From contig JAPZRF010000049.1 in the NCBI GenBank assembly GCA_027531145.1, positions 1 through 57,010 on the forward strand: a stretch of DNA of 57,010 bases, written 5' to 3'. Positions 10,897 through 19,006 of this stretch are shown in pieces; position 1 is the stretch's first letter, and each line of letters begins with the position of its first letter. The notes beneath the pieces were generated by a model. It made no database searches, was not told the DNA's origin, and worked only from the letters and a program-made list of their open reading frames with translations. A program made the position numbers and the translations under genes. The DNA comes from Brevundimonas sp. (lineage in GTDB: Bacteria > Pseudomonadota > Alphaproteobacteria > Caulobacterales > Caulobacteraceae).

Positions 10897-11571
10897 ATGA
10901 GCAAAGACCCTCGGATCACCCTGTTCTACTCGCCCCAGACCCGCGCCACAGGTGCGCGTGTGCTGCTTGAGGAATTGAAGGCGCCCTATGATCTGCATGT
11001 GCTGAACATGAAGACGGGCGAGCAGCGCCAGCCGGCCTATCTGGCGATCAATCCGCTCGGCAAGGTGCCGGCAGTTCGGGTCAACGACACGCTCGTCACC
11101 GAACAGGGTGCGATCTATCTCTATCTGGCCGATCTTTTCCCCGAGGCGGGTCTTGCCCCTGCGCTGACCGATCCGGATCGCGGCGCTTATCTCCGCTGGC
11201 TCTTCATCTATGGCAGTTGCTTCGAACCGGCGGTCGTTGATCGCTTGATGAAGCGCGAGCCGGGATCGATGAACGAGACGCCCTATGCGAGCTACGAGTC
11301 GGTTATCGACATGCTTGAAGAAGCGCTCAAGACAGGCCCCTACCTGCTCGGCGAGCGCTTCACGGCAGCGGATTTGCTCTGGGGGATCGCGCTGTGCTGG
11401 ACGACGATGTTCGGTCTCGTCGAGGCACGCCCAGCGCTCCAGGTTTACATGGACCGGATCAGCGGCCGCGCCAGCATCCAGAAGGTCTCGGCAGAAGACG
11501 CGGCCATGGTCGCCGAGCATGAGGCTGCCGCGGCCCGAATGAAGGCCGCGAGCGAGAGCCTGATGACATAG
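10897..11571 (+). CDS. Glutathione S-transferase family protein
   Basis: This 224-residue cytoplasmic enzyme has a thioredoxin-fold N-terminal domain (LFYSPQTRATGARVLLEELKAPY, then INPLGKVPAV with the cis-proline and TEQGAIYLYLADLFP with the glutathione-binding Glu-Gln/Ser region) and an all-helical C-terminal domain (LLGERFTAADLLWGIAL). It would conjugate glutathione to electrophiles or use it in isomerisation; the substrate is unknown. GGGAG seven bases before the ATG is a good ribosome binding site. It is divergent from the WYL regulator. Confidence 0.9.
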   Translation: MSKDPRITLFYSPQTRATGARVLLEELKAPYDLHVLNMKTGEQRQPAYLAINPLGKVPAVRVNDTLVTEQGAIYLYLADLFPEAGLAPALTDPDRGAYLRWLFIYGSCFEPAVVDRLMKREPGSMNETPYASYESVIDMLEEALKTGPYLLGERFTAADLLWGIALCWTTMFGLVEARPALQVYMDRISGRASIQKVSAEDAAMVAEHEAAAARMKAASESLMT

Positions 11572-11690
11572 TCCTTACGAGTTGTTTCAGGCACTTCCCA
11601 GGTTCCCTTGAAGCCGGGTCTGAGGATCGGGCGGTCGCCGGCCTTCAAATGGATCGGCGCGCCGCCATCCTCGGTCACGCGCGAGTCGCC
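11562..11690 (-). pseudogene. Fragment of a small cupin (DUF861/EutQ-like) gene
   Basis: On the minus strand the frame through 11690-11562 reads KGDSRVTEDGGAPIHLKAGD, then a GFKGTWEVPETTRKDYVI segment. This is the usual C-terminal half of small cupin_3 proteins, in which a GTWEV..TRKxYV strand ends the domain. No N-terminal half exists upstream, because cysE begins there in another frame. Its 3' end overlaps the last codons of the convergent GST gene. It marks a recombination edge of the YafY/GST segment. Confidence 0.55.
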
Positions 11691-11691
11691 T

Positions 11692-12513
11692 TTAGATGAC
11701 GAAGTCGTAGACCACGTCCGCCAGCGTGTGGTCCATCGTGCGGGCCGGGGCGGCGTCGGTCGGACAGTTGACCAGCCGTGCGGGCACGCCGGCGACGGTG
11801 CAGCCCGCCGGCACCGGCTTCAGCACCACCGAGCCCGAGGCGACCTTGGCGTGGTCGCCGACCGTGATGTTGCCCAGCACCTTGGCCCCCGCGCCCAACA
11901 GCACGCCCCGCCCGATCTTGGGGTGGCGGTCGCCGCGCTCGGCCCCGGTCCCGCCGAGGGTCACGCCGTGCAGCATCGACACCTCGTCGCCCACCACCGC
12001 GGTCTCGCCGATGACGATGCCGGTGCCGTGGTCGAGGAACACCCCCGACCCGACCCGCGCCGCCGGGTGGATGTCGACCTGGAACAGCTCGGACATGCGG
12101 CTCTGAAAATGGAAGGCCAGGGTCTCGCGCCCCTCGCCCCACAGCCAGTGCGCCACCCGGTGCGCCTGCAGGGCCTGAAAGCCCTTGAAGTAGAGGAGGG
12201 GCTGGATCAGCGACTTGATGGCCGGGTCGCGCTCGGCCACCGCCTGCAGGTCGGCCTCGGCGGCGGCGACGATGGCCGCGTCGGCGGCGAAGGCAGCCTC
12301 GCAGGTCTCGCGCACGCTCATGGCCCCGACCTCGGCGTCGCCGAGCTTGCGCGCGATCTGGAAGCTCAGCGCATGGGTCAGGTCCCGGTGCGACAGCACC
12401 GTGGCGTGCAGCAGGGAGCCGAGCTGAGGCTCGCGCCGGGCGGCCTCCTCGGCGGCGGCGTAGAGCTCGCCCCAGACGCCGCGGCGCGCCGTGATCACTT
12501 CCAGTCTGGCCAT
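11692..12513 (-). CDS. cysE: Serine O-acetyltransferase CysE
   Basis: CysE makes O-acetylserine from serine and acetyl-CoA, the first step of cysteine synthesis. The 273 residues have the helical N-terminal half, then a left-handed beta helix of hexapeptide repeats from about residue 147 (IHPAARVGSGVFLDHGTGIVIG). Catalytic histidines are likely H162 and H182 (LHGVTLGGTG). It lies 21 bases after the NUDIX gene and is probably cotranscribed with it. Together with the CBS/CGL pair near 22 kb it gives the window both routes to cysteine. Confidence 0.95.
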   Translation of the reverse strand: MARLEVITARRGVWGELYAAAEEAARREPQLGSLLHATVLSHRDLTHALSFQIARKLGDAEVGAMSVRETCEAAFAADAAIVAAAEADLQAVAERDPAIKSLIQPLLYFKGFQALQAHRVAHWLWGEGRETLAFHFQSRMSELFQVDIHPAARVGSGVFLDHGTGIVIGETAVVGDEVSMLHGVTLGGTGAERGDRHPKIGRGVLLGAGAKVLGNITVGDHAKVASGSVVLKPVPAGCTVAGVPARLVNCPTDAAPARTMDHTLADVVYDFVI

Positions 12514-12534
12514 GACGGCTCCTTGCGGTCGGCC

Positions 12535-13173
12535 TCAGTCTACCCGGCTCAGCATTCCGTGGGAAAGCCAGGCGGGGAGAAGACCCTCGCGCGCCATGTG
12601 GTGCGCCTTCAGCGCCGTCGCCACCGTCATCACATCGCGCACGGTCCCGCGCTCGATCTCGGCGATCAACGACCGGAAGGGCACGCGCGCGATCCTCAGG
12701 TCCTCGGTCGGGTCCGGCGCGATCGGGGCGGGCGACAGGCCCCAGGCCAGCCAGCACAGGGCGCGCTCGTCGGTGATCGAGTTGGACAGCTCCAGCTCCA
12801 GCACCTGCCGCCAGTGCGCGGCGGTCAACCCGGCCTCCTCGGCCAGTTCGCGCTGCACCCCCGTCAAGGAATCCTCGCCCGGCGGCACCCCCCCTTCGGG
12901 CATCTCCCAGGAGTAGCGCATGGTGGCGAAGCGGTGCTGGCCCACCAGCGTTACCGTGCCGTCGTCGTGCAGCGGTAACACGCCGGCGGCGAGGTTCCGC
13001 GGCCGCATCACCACATAGTCCGCCGGTGCCCCGGTCGGGGCGGTCGCCGCATGCCGCGTCAGCTGCAGCCAAGGGTTCTCGAACAGGGTCTCGCCACCGC
13101 CGTCGCGCCAGCGCCTCCACGGGCCCAGCCCCTCGGCCCATCCTGGCTGCGGATCGTCCTCATCTGCGCTCAT
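12535..13173 (-). CDS. NUDIX hydrolase (ADP-ribose pyrophosphatase-like)
   Basis: This hydrolyses nucleoside diphosphates linked to another group, most likely ADP-ribose or a similar sugar nucleotide. The 212-residue form starting at 13173 has a complete Nudix box at residues 94-116 (GGVPPGEDSLTGVQRELAEE), preceded by RYSWEMPEGG as in ADP-ribose pyrophosphatases. The ATG at 13191 would add only six residues. It precedes cysE. Confidence 0.88.
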   Translation of the reverse strand: MSADEDDPQPGWAEGLGPWRRWRDGGGETLFENPWLQLTRHAATAPTGAPADYVVMRPRNLAAGVLPLHDDGTVTLVGQHRFATMRYSWEMPEGGVPPGEDSLTGVQRELAEEAGLTAAHWRQVLELELSNSITDERALCWLAWGLSPAPIAPDPTEDLRIARVPFRSLIAEIERGTVRDVMTVATALKAHHMAREGLLPAWLSHGMLSRVD

Positions 13174-13218
13174 CCGGCCGGTATGGCGCAAGCCGCCGCC
13201 GACGCCTAGCTAGGAGGC

Positions 13219-13809
13219 ATGACCGATACCGCCCTCCCCCCGCCCGTCGCCTCGCCCGAGCTGCAGACCCGCCTGGCCACCCGCCGCTCCGCCCCGGCCC
13301 AGGCGCTGGGCGACCCGGGGCCCACAGAGGCCGAGCTGGAGGCCATCCTGACGCTGGGCGCGCGCACCCCGGACCACGGCAAGCTGTTCCCCTGGCGCTT
13401 CGTGGTGCTGGGCCGCGAGAGCCGCGCCGGCATCTCGGCACAGCTGGAGCCGCTGGCCGAGCGCCAGCCCGACCCGAGGAAGGCGCGCGCCGTCCTCGCC
13501 AAGCTGACCGCGCCCCCCGTCACCGTGCTGGTGCTCTCCTCGCCGACCCCCGGGCACAAGGTGCCGGTCTGGGAGCAGGAGCTGTCCGCCGGGGCCGTTT
13601 GCATGAACCTCGAGCACGCCGCCAACGCCTGTGGGCACGCCGCCAGCTGGATCACCGACTGGTACAGCTACGACCCGGACGCCGCGGCCCTGTTCGGTGT
13701 CGGCGCGGGCGAGCGCATCGCCGGTTTCATCCACATGGGCACCGCCGCCGAGCCTCTGCTGGAACGCCCCCGCCCGGACCTGTCCGCCAAGGTCGAGCGA
13801 CGGCCATAG
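13219..13809 (+). CDS. Nitroreductase family protein (YdjA-like)
   Basis: A flavin-dependent oxidoreductase of 196 residues. The N-terminal LATRRSAP is the FMN phosphate-binding segment. LGARTPDHGKLFPWRFVVL, SAGAVCMNLEHAANACG and an IAGFIHMGT strand match the short YdjA/TdsD-type nitroreductases. The natural substrate cannot be told. The gene starts 45 bases from the divergent NUDIX gene, with TAGGAGG just before the ATG. Confidence 0.9.
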   Translation: MTDTALPPPVASPELQTRLATRRSAPAQALGDPGPTEAELEAILTLGARTPDHGKLFPWRFVVLGRESRAGISAQLEPLAERQPDPRKARAVLAKLTAPPVTVLVLSSPTPGHKVPVWEQELSAGAVCMNLEHAANACGHAASWITDWYSYDPDAAALFGVGAGERIAGFIHMGTAAEPLLERPRPDLSAKVERRP

Positions 13810-13993
13810 CACCTGGGTCCTCGCCGGTCGCGCGGGGTTCGGGTCTCCGCAAGGGAGACAGAGTCGCAAGGCCTCAGAGACCACGAGGAGTCACGGCCGC
13901 GGCACCGGTCGGAATCGAACGAAGGGACATGCCGCGAGCCAGTAGGCGGCAGGCGACGCGGGGGGAAGAGGATTAGCCGAACGTTTAGATGAC

Positions 13994-14020
13994 GGCCGAC
14001 CTCAGCTGATGAGGTCGGCC
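13994..14020. terminator. Perfect 11-bp hairpin downstream of the small secreted gene
   Basis: GGCCGACCTCA at 13994-14004 pairs perfectly with 14010-14020 around a five-base loop. It lies 25 bases past the stop of the minus-strand 48-residue gene and about 180 bases after the nitroreductase gene. There is no strong U tract on either strand, so it may stop or protect transcripts from either side. Confidence 0.5.
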
Positions 14021-14044
14021 TGATCTTAGTCGACACACAACATA

Positions 14045-14191
14045 TCAAAGAGTTGGGTCGCCACAGACCCAGTGGGTGCCAACCCAGATACAGTTCGCCT
14101 TCAGCAGGCAATGTTGGTACGGGTCCGAAGCAGCCGCAGGGGCCGCAGAGCCAGCACCTGCAATCGCAAGCGCGAGAATCAACTTTCTCAT
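14045..14191 (-). CDS. Small secreted Cys-containing protein (48 aa)
   Basis: ATG at 14191 is preceded at seven bases by a strong ribosome binding site (GGAGGG). The 48 residues open with MRKLILALAIAGAGSAAPAAA, a textbook signal peptide with a probable cut after Ala-Ala-Ala. The mature part, SDPYQHCLLKANCIWVGTHW and VCGDPTL, holds three cysteines (residues 28, 34 and 43). I recognise no family. A hairpin follows the stop. Signal peptide, ribosome binding site and hairpin together argue that it is real. Confidence 0.65.
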   Translation of the reverse strand: MRKLILALAIAGAGSAAPAAASDPYQHCLLKANCIWVGTHWVCGDPTL

Positions 14192-14342
14192 AACTTCCCT
14201 CCAAACAAGGACTGCGCAGGCCGCACAATCCCTGCGAAAGTGCCCGCCCCCTAATTCGCGTCTGTCCACGCCCATGACGCGAAGTAACAGGAAGTTGAAC
14301 ACAGACACGGCAGCACTGTGTCGAGCTATCCGGGGAGTGACC

Positions 14343-15299
14343 GTGGCCCACCTCGCGCTTGTGACGTCTCTCGCCCTCGGCGCCCTCGCCGCGCCACAGG
14401 ACCCGCCGCCCGTCGCCACCGAGGTCGAGGAGGTGGTCGTCGTCGGCGAGCGCCTCCAGACGACAGCCCAGACCTTCGTCCGCGCCCTCGCCGCCCCGCC
14501 GCCGGGCCGCAAGGCCGCCAGATGGGACGAACCCCTGTGCGTCGGCGTCATCGGCATGCGGCCCGATCTGGCGCAACTCATGGTCGACCGCATCACGGCT
14601 GTGGCGCTGGAGCTGGGCGTTCCGGCCAGTCGCCCGGGCTGCCGGCCCGACGTCTTCATCGTCGCGGCCGCCGACGGCGACGCCATGGCGCGCGACCTCG
14701 TCCAGACCCGACCGGACGACTTCCGCCTCGGCCTGTCGGGGACCGACCTCGGCGCGGCGGCCCTCGAGGTCTTTCAGAGCTCCGGCCGCCCCATCCGCTG
14801 GTGGCATGTGAGTCTCGCCGTCAATGCCGATACCGGACAGCCGATCCAGCGCCTGCCTGGGCAGCAGCCATTTGTGGCCCCTCGCGAGAGAACCCGGCCA
14901 GCCGATTTTGGCGCCTACGCGACCATCGTGAGTCCCTCCCTCATCCGCGACGAGACCCGCGACGTCCTCGCCCGCGTGGTCATCGTGCTGGAGAGCTCGG
15001 CGCTGGACCGCGCCAGTTTTGGCCAGATCAGCGACTATGTCGCCATGGTGGCCCTGGCTCAGATCGACCCCGAGGCGGCACCCGAGGTGCCCTCGATCCT
15101 CAACCTGTTCCGCGACGCCCCGGCCGCAGAGCCAGGCCTCAGCGCCTGGGACCGCGCCTACCTCTCGGCCCTCTACCGCACCGACCAAATGGCCTCGAAC
15201 CCTGACACCAACCTCTCCACGATCGGCCGCGTCATCGCCCGCGACCTCGCCGGGACCGAGGCGGAAGCCGGGATCACCACGCCGACCGCGCCGGAGTAG
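14343..15299 (+). CDS. Exported protein of unknown function
   Basis: About 318 residues from GTG at 14343 (GGGGAG five bases before); GTG at 14337 or ATG at 14274 are alternatives. The start gives a signal-peptide-like stretch, VAHLALVTSLALGALAA. A short VEEVVVVGERL follows, which resembles the plug entry motif of TonB-dependent receptors, but no barrel follows and the protein is too short. Two Cys (LCVGVIG, GCRPDVFIVAA) lie in an alpha/beta-like central region. The function is unknown. Codon use matches the neighbours. Confidence 0.6.
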   Translation: MAHLALVTSLALGALAAPQDPPPVATEVEEVVVVGERLQTTAQTFVRALAAPPPGRKAARWDEPLCVGVIGMRPDLAQLMVDRITAVALELGVPASRPGCRPDVFIVAAADGDAMARDLVQTRPDDFRLGLSGTDLGAAALEVFQSSGRPIRWWHVSLAVNADTGQPIQRLPGQQPFVAPRERTRPADFGAYATIVSPSLIRDETRDVLARVVIVLESSALDRASFGQISDYVAMVALAQIDPEAAPEVPSILNLFRDAPAAEPGLSAWDRAYLSALYRTDQMASNPDTNLSTIGRVIARDLAGTEAEAGITTPTAPE

Positions 15300-15300
15300 C

Positions 15301-15650
15301 CCCTACCCCCGCCCGCGATAGGTCGGCACGCCCTGGTCGGGCAGCCAGAGGCCCTCGGGGGCCGGGCCGGTCTGCCAGAAGACGTCGATGGGGATGCAGC
15401 CGCGCGGGTACCAGTAGCCGCCGATCCGAAGCCACTTCGGCACCAGCAGCTCGGCCAGTCGCTTGCCGATGGCCACGGTGCAGTCCTCGTGGAAGGCACC
15501 GTGGTTGCGAAAAGCTGTCAGGTAGAGTTTGAGGCTCTTGGACTCCACCAGCCAGTCGCCGGGGGCGTAGTCGATGACCAGATGGGCGAAGTCCGGCTGG
15601 CCGGTGACCGGGCACAGGCTGGTGAACTCCGGCACCGTGAAGCGGGCCAG
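15301..15650. repeat. Direct repeat copy A (partial queF)
   Basis: These 350 bases match 16404-16753 without gaps, with about 21 substitutions by hand alignment, at a constant offset of 1103 bases. Differences fall mostly at third codon positions. The HAD hydrolase gene lies between the two copies. Confidence 0.9.
15303..15650 (-). pseudogene. 5'-truncated second copy of queF
   Basis: The frame from 15650 to the stop at 15303 encodes [20 protein letters not shown] and the rest of QueF to the identical PTYRGRG end. About 40 N-terminal residues are missing. The catalytic Cys and Asp are kept. Protein differences from the intact copy are few (for example RGC for RGG, LTA for LTS). With no start region or ribosome binding site it is probably not expressed as a working enzyme. 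Confidence 0.85.
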
Positions 15651-15708
15651 TAGGCGGCGGGCGGCGCAGGGGAAAGGGTCGTTGATGTTCCCCGTCGCTG
15701 CACCCCAG

Positions 15709-16371
15709 TCAGTCGATCAACACGGCCACTTCCTCAAACGAGAAGGCGATACGGTGCGCCCCAGCTGCGGACAGGACCTCGGCATGGCCGTCCCGCACAT
15801 GGGCGCCGGCGCAGAACCCGATGACATGCATCCCGGCCGCCACGCCAGCGAGGACGCCGCTCGCACTGTCTTCGATCACCACTGTTCGGCCGGCTGCGGC
15901 CCCCATGGCCTGCGCCGCGTGCAGGAACAGATCGGGATGAGGTTTTCCGCGCGTGACATGGACGGCGGCGCTGAAGACGGGCCCCATCCGGCCGGTCAGG
16001 CCGAACCGCGCCAACCCGAGTTCAATCCAGTCCGGCGGACTCGACGACGCCACGCAGCTGGGCTGTCGTCGCGCCGCCAGAAAGTCCTGCAGACCGATGA
16101 CTGGGGCCAGGGACGTAGCGGCACGGTGGCGGCAAAGGCGCGTCCACTCCTCGACAAGCGCGTCCGGACAGGAGCGGCCCAGCTTCGCTTCGATGAGCGG
16201 GCGACAATCGAGCCATCGCTTGCCCATGTAGGTCGCGATCGCTTCGTCCGTCGTGGTCGGCAGACCGAAGGCCGTGAGCACCTCGGCAAAGGCCGCGTTG
16301 TTGAGCAGCTCGCTGTCGGCGATCACTCCGTCGTAGTCAAAGATGATCAGCTCAGGATGGCGCATGGCCAT
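15709..16371 (-). CDS. HAD-superfamily hydrolase (beta-phosphoglucomutase/phosphatase-like)
   Basis: A 220-residue cytoplasmic phosphatase or phosphomutase. Motif I is [13 protein letters not shown] (nucleophile D12, acid D14). Motif II is the CVASSS strand, the motif III lysine is in RGKPHPDLF, and motif IV is [13 protein letters not shown]. The small helical cap after motif I puts it in the beta-phosphoglucomutase-like group; the substrate is unknown. It sits between the truncated and intact queF copies, on the same strand, and was probably brought in or moved with the queF duplication. Confidence 0.88.
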   Translation of the reverse strand: MAMRHPELIIFDYDGVIADSELLNNAAFAEVLTAFGLPTTTDEAIATYMGKRWLDCRPLIEAKLGRSCPDALVEEWTRLCRHRAATSLAPVIGLQDFLAARRQPSCVASSSPPDWIELGLARFGLTGRMGPVFSAAVHVTRGKPHPDLFLHAAQAMGAAAGRTVVIEDSASGVLAGVAAGMHVIGFCAGAHVRDGHAEVLSAAGAHRIAFSFEEVAVLID

Positions 16372-16403
16372 TGATGCCCGGGAAAGTCCGTTCCGGGAAG
16401 CCG

Positions 16404-16753
16404 CCCTACCCCCGCCCGCGATAGGTCGGCACGCCCTGGTCGGGGAGCCAGAGGCCCTCCGGGGCCGGGCCGGTCTGCCAGAAGACGTCGATGGGGATGC
16501 CGCCGCGCGGGTACCAGTAGCCGCCGATGCGCAGCCATTTGGGCGCCAGCAGCTCCGCCAGCCGCTTGCCGATGGCCACGGTGCAGTCCTCGTGGAAGGC
16601 GCCGTGGTTGCGGAAGCTGGTCAGGTAGAGCTTGAGGCTCTTGGACTCCACCAGCCAGTCGCCAGGGGCGTAGTCGATGACCAGATGGGCGAAGTCCGGC
16701 TGACCGGTGACCGGGCACAGGCTGGTGAACTCCGGCGCGGTGAAGCGGGCCAG
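16404..16753. repeat. Direct repeat copy B (within intact queF)
   Basis: This is the partner of 15301-15650. Similarity starts one or two bases before the stop codon and ends abruptly inside queF, where copy A turns into unrelated sequence (TAGGCGG against GTAGAGG). Confidence 0.9.
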
Positions 16754-16867
16754 GTAGAGGGTGTCCGGGTGCGGGTTCGGCACGCGCTCCAGTACGGCGC
16801 TGGCGGGATCGGCCGGCTGGGCCGTCTGGGTCCCCAGCTGGGACAGGCCGTCGGTATAGTGGGTCAT
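16406..16867 (-). CDS. queF: NADPH-dependent 7-cyano-7-deazaguanine reductase QueF
   Basis: QueF reduces preQ0 to preQ1 with NADPH in queuosine biosynthesis, a tRNA wobble modification. The 153-residue unimodular form starts at MTHYTDG. The thioimide-forming nucleophile is C51 and the general acid D58 ([13 protein letters not shown]). ESKSLKLYL and the substrate-binding [10 protein letters not shown] follow. The C-terminus is PTYRGRG. A truncated divergent copy lies about 750 bases downstream beyond the HAD gene. Other queuosine genes are not in the window. Confidence 0.95.
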   Translation of the reverse strand: MTHYTDGLSQLGTQTAQPADPASAVLERVPNPHPDTLYLARFTAPEFTSLCPVTGQPDFAHLVIDYAPGDWLVESKSLKLYLTSFRNHGAFHEDCTVAIGKRLAELLAPKWLRIGGYWYPRGGIPIDVFWQTGPAPEGLWLPDQGVPTYRGRG

Positions 16868-17235
16868 GCCGGCGATGTAGTCGCTTCGGCGGCGGGGGGG
16901 AACAGGCGGCCGGCCGGTGCGGCGCCGCAAGCCAGAACCATGCCATAGCGGGGCCAAGTGGTTCTTCACAGCGAACACGGCGAAGCAAAGCCACAAAGAA
17001 CACGACGGGGTCGCGTGGACTGCGCCGGAGGCGCCCTCCCGTCCGGCCCGGCAGGACATGGGCTGCGCGCGCCGCCCCGCTGCGGCCGTCGTGCTCTCTG
17101 TGTCTCGCTGTGCTCGCTGTGATGAACCAGCGACGCCACGGATGTCTGCCCGGGTGGCCGTCATGGCGCCGCGCCCCGTTGCCTTCCGCGCGGTCAGCCC
17201 GCTAAGCGTAGCCAAAGACAACGGAGGAGACGCCT
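16868..17235. other. Long gap before the nitronate monooxygenase gene
   Basis: These 368 bases hold no convincing gene. They contain the large imperfect inverted repeat described separately (16959-17129) and a GGAGGAG ribosome binding site at the right end. Confidence 0.5.
16959..17129. repeat. Imperfect long inverted repeat, REP/MITE-like
   Basis: The left arm (16959-17006, beginning TGGTTCTTCACAGCGAACAC) is the near reverse complement of the right arm (17088-17129). They match over about 40 bases with small gaps, around an 81-base GC-rich centre. The arms consist of CACAGCGA/CACAGAGA-type units. Such CACAG-rich palindromic elements recur in intergenic spaces of many GC-rich proteobacteria; that this is one of a family is inference. 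Confidence 0.65.
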
Positions 17236-18168
17236 GTGGCCATTCCCGCCTCGCTGCAAAAGGGCCTGAAGCTGCCCGTGATCGCCGCCCCCATGTTCCT
17301 GGTGTCGGGCCCTGACCTGGTGGTCGAGGCCTGCAACGCCGGGGTCATCGGCACCTTCCCGTCGCTGAACCAGCGCACCACCGAGGGCTATCGGGACTGG
17401 CTGCAGGAGATCAAGGGCCGGCTGAGCCCCGACGCGGCGGCCTTCGGCGTCAACCACATCGTCCATCCGACCAACCCGCGGCTGATGGCCGACATGATGG
17501 TCTCGGTCGAGGAGAAGGTGCCGCTGATCATCACCTCGCTGGGGGCGGTGCGCGACGTGGTCGATGCCGTGCACGGCTACGGCGGGGTAGTTTTCCACGA
17601 CATCGCCAATGTCCGCCACGCCCGCAAGGCGGCCGAGAGCGGCGTCGACGGGCTGATCCTGGTTGCCAACGGCGCCGGCGGTCATGCCGGCATCATCAAC
17701 CCCTTCGCGCTTATCAACGAGGTGCGCCAGTTCTTCAGCGGCACGATCATCCTGTCGGGCTGCCTGTCGACCGGCCAGGACGTGGCCGGGGCCCTGATGA
17801 TGGGCGCCGATTTCGCCTACATGGGCACCCGCTTCATCAACACCACCGAGGCCATGGCCCCGGAGGCCTACAAGGCCATGATCATCGACTCCGGCGCGAC
17901 CGACATCGTCCATACCCCGGCAGTCTCGGGCATCCCGGCCAACTTCATGATCAAGTCGCTGGAAGCCAACGGTATCGATCCCAAGACCCTGCCCGAGCAC
18001 AAGCTCGACATGGGCGAGGAGGCCAAGGCCTGGAAGACCGTCTGGTCGGCCGGCCAGGGTGCCGGGACCATCCATGACGTCGTCCCGGCGGGCGAACTCG
18101 TCAGCCGGTTGATATCGGAATACCGTCAGGCGACGGATCGATTTGCGAAGGCATCTCTGGTCGCCTAG
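17236..18168 (+). CDS. Nitronate monooxygenase family flavoprotein
   Basis: This is a TIM-barrel FMN enzyme of the 2-nitropropane dioxygenase type, which oxidises alkyl nitronates such as propionate 3-nitronate. The 310 residues start at GTG ([20 protein letters not shown]) with GGAGGAG six bases before. APMFLVSGP, the FMN-binding GAGGHAG, the [20 protein letters not shown] barrel end and [11 protein letters not shown] are conserved. The GxGGHxG histidine is present. It stands alone, followed 30 bases on by an outer-membrane protein gene. Confidence 0.92.
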   Translation: MAIPASLQKGLKLPVIAAPMFLVSGPDLVVEACNAGVIGTFPSLNQRTTEGYRDWLQEIKGRLSPDAAAFGVNHIVHPTNPRLMADMMVSVEEKVPLIITSLGAVRDVVDAVHGYGGVVFHDIANVRHARKAAESGVDGLILVANGAGGHAGIINPFALINEVRQFFSGTIILSGCLSTGQDVAGALMMGADFAYMGTRFINTTEAMAPEAYKAMIIDSGATDIVHTPAVSGIPANFMIKSLEANGIDPKTLPEHKLDMGEEAKAWKTVWSAGQGAGTIHDVVPAGELVSRLISEYRQATDRFAKASLVA

Positions 18169-18198
18169 ATTCGTCGGCCCTGCGGAGCCGAGGTGTCC

Positions 18199-18912
18199 AT
18201 GCGTATCCTGTCTGCGGCCGTCGCGGCCCTGATCGTCCTTGTCGGCGCAAGCCCGGCCGCAGCCCAGTCCCGGGCGGACAGCTGGCGCGACCGATGGGTT
18301 GGGACCATGGGCGGCGAGGTCGGGGTCGCCACCGACAACCGCTCCAAGTTCGCGTCCAAGAGCGGCGGCGACCCGGCGGCCCTCGCCGGCGTCTACGCCG
18401 TCACGCCGGAAGGGGCCTGGTATGTCGAAGGCGAGGCCGAGACGATCCGCGACTCCAGCGGGTCGGACGCGGAAGTCACCTTCGCCGCCGGCTGGCGTCC
18501 CCGGGCCTTCGGCGCCGACTTCGACCTTTCCGCGGCCCGCAAGGTGCGCGTCGGGGCGGTCCCCGGCACCGACACCGAGGCCTGGGAGTTCACCGCCGAT
18601 GGCGAGCGCGCCATCGGGCCGTTCGAGGGCCGCCTCCGCCTGCAACAGTCGCCCGACGGGGCCGGATCGACCGGGGCCTGGGTCTATTTCGAGGTGCGCC
18701 TGCGCTGGGACGTCGCGCCGCGCTGGACGCTGGACGCCCAGGTCGGGACCCGGGACTACGAGGACGACGCCGACGACTACAGCGGGGCCAGCCTCGGTGC
18801 GATCTACGCCGCGACTGACCGCCTCGACCTGGACCTGCGCCTGATCGACACCGACCGGACGGGCGAGGATGGCGACCCGGCGCTGGTGTTGTCCGTCATC
18901 TCCGGCTTCTGA
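18199..18912 (+). CDS. Putative outer-membrane beta-barrel (porin-like) protein
   Basis: A 237-residue exported protein from ATG at 18199 (GAGG five bases before). The signal peptide is MRILSAAVAALIVLVGASPAAA with cleavage before QSRA. The mature part alternates polar and hydrophobic residues (WYVEGEAETIRD, AWVYFEVRLRWDV) and ends in Phe (VLSVISGF), the outer-membrane barrel signature. Layout and length recall TorF-type putative porins, but I cannot prove the family. Confidence 0.65.
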   Translation: MRILSAAVAALIVLVGASPAAAQSRADSWRDRWVGTMGGEVGVATDNRSKFASKSGGDPAALAGVYAVTPEGAWYVEGEAETIRDSSGSDAEVTFAAGWRPRAFGADFDLSAARKVRVGAVPGTDTEAWEFTADGERAIGPFEGRLRLQQSPDGAGSTGAWVYFEVRLRWDVAPRWTLDAQVGTRDYEDDADDYSGASLGAIYAATDRLDLDLRLIDTDRTGEDGDPALVLSVISGF

Positions 18913-19006
18913 ACCTGCGGCCACTCGCCGCAGACCGCATCCGGGCGGGGTCGCGCCGCGTTTCTCCGCCGACCGCGATCCGACGGTCGTCGAAGGAGAC
19001 TTCCCC

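Noticed and set aside
13890..13980. T-loop-like sequence suggesting a tRNA
   Set aside because: The reverse strand has GTTCGATTCC, but the flanking bases do not pair as a T stem and no acceptor or anticodon arm is found.
15301..16753. Simple recent tandem duplication of queF
   Set aside because: About 6% divergence, mostly silent, and a single HAD copy do not fit a fresh duplication.
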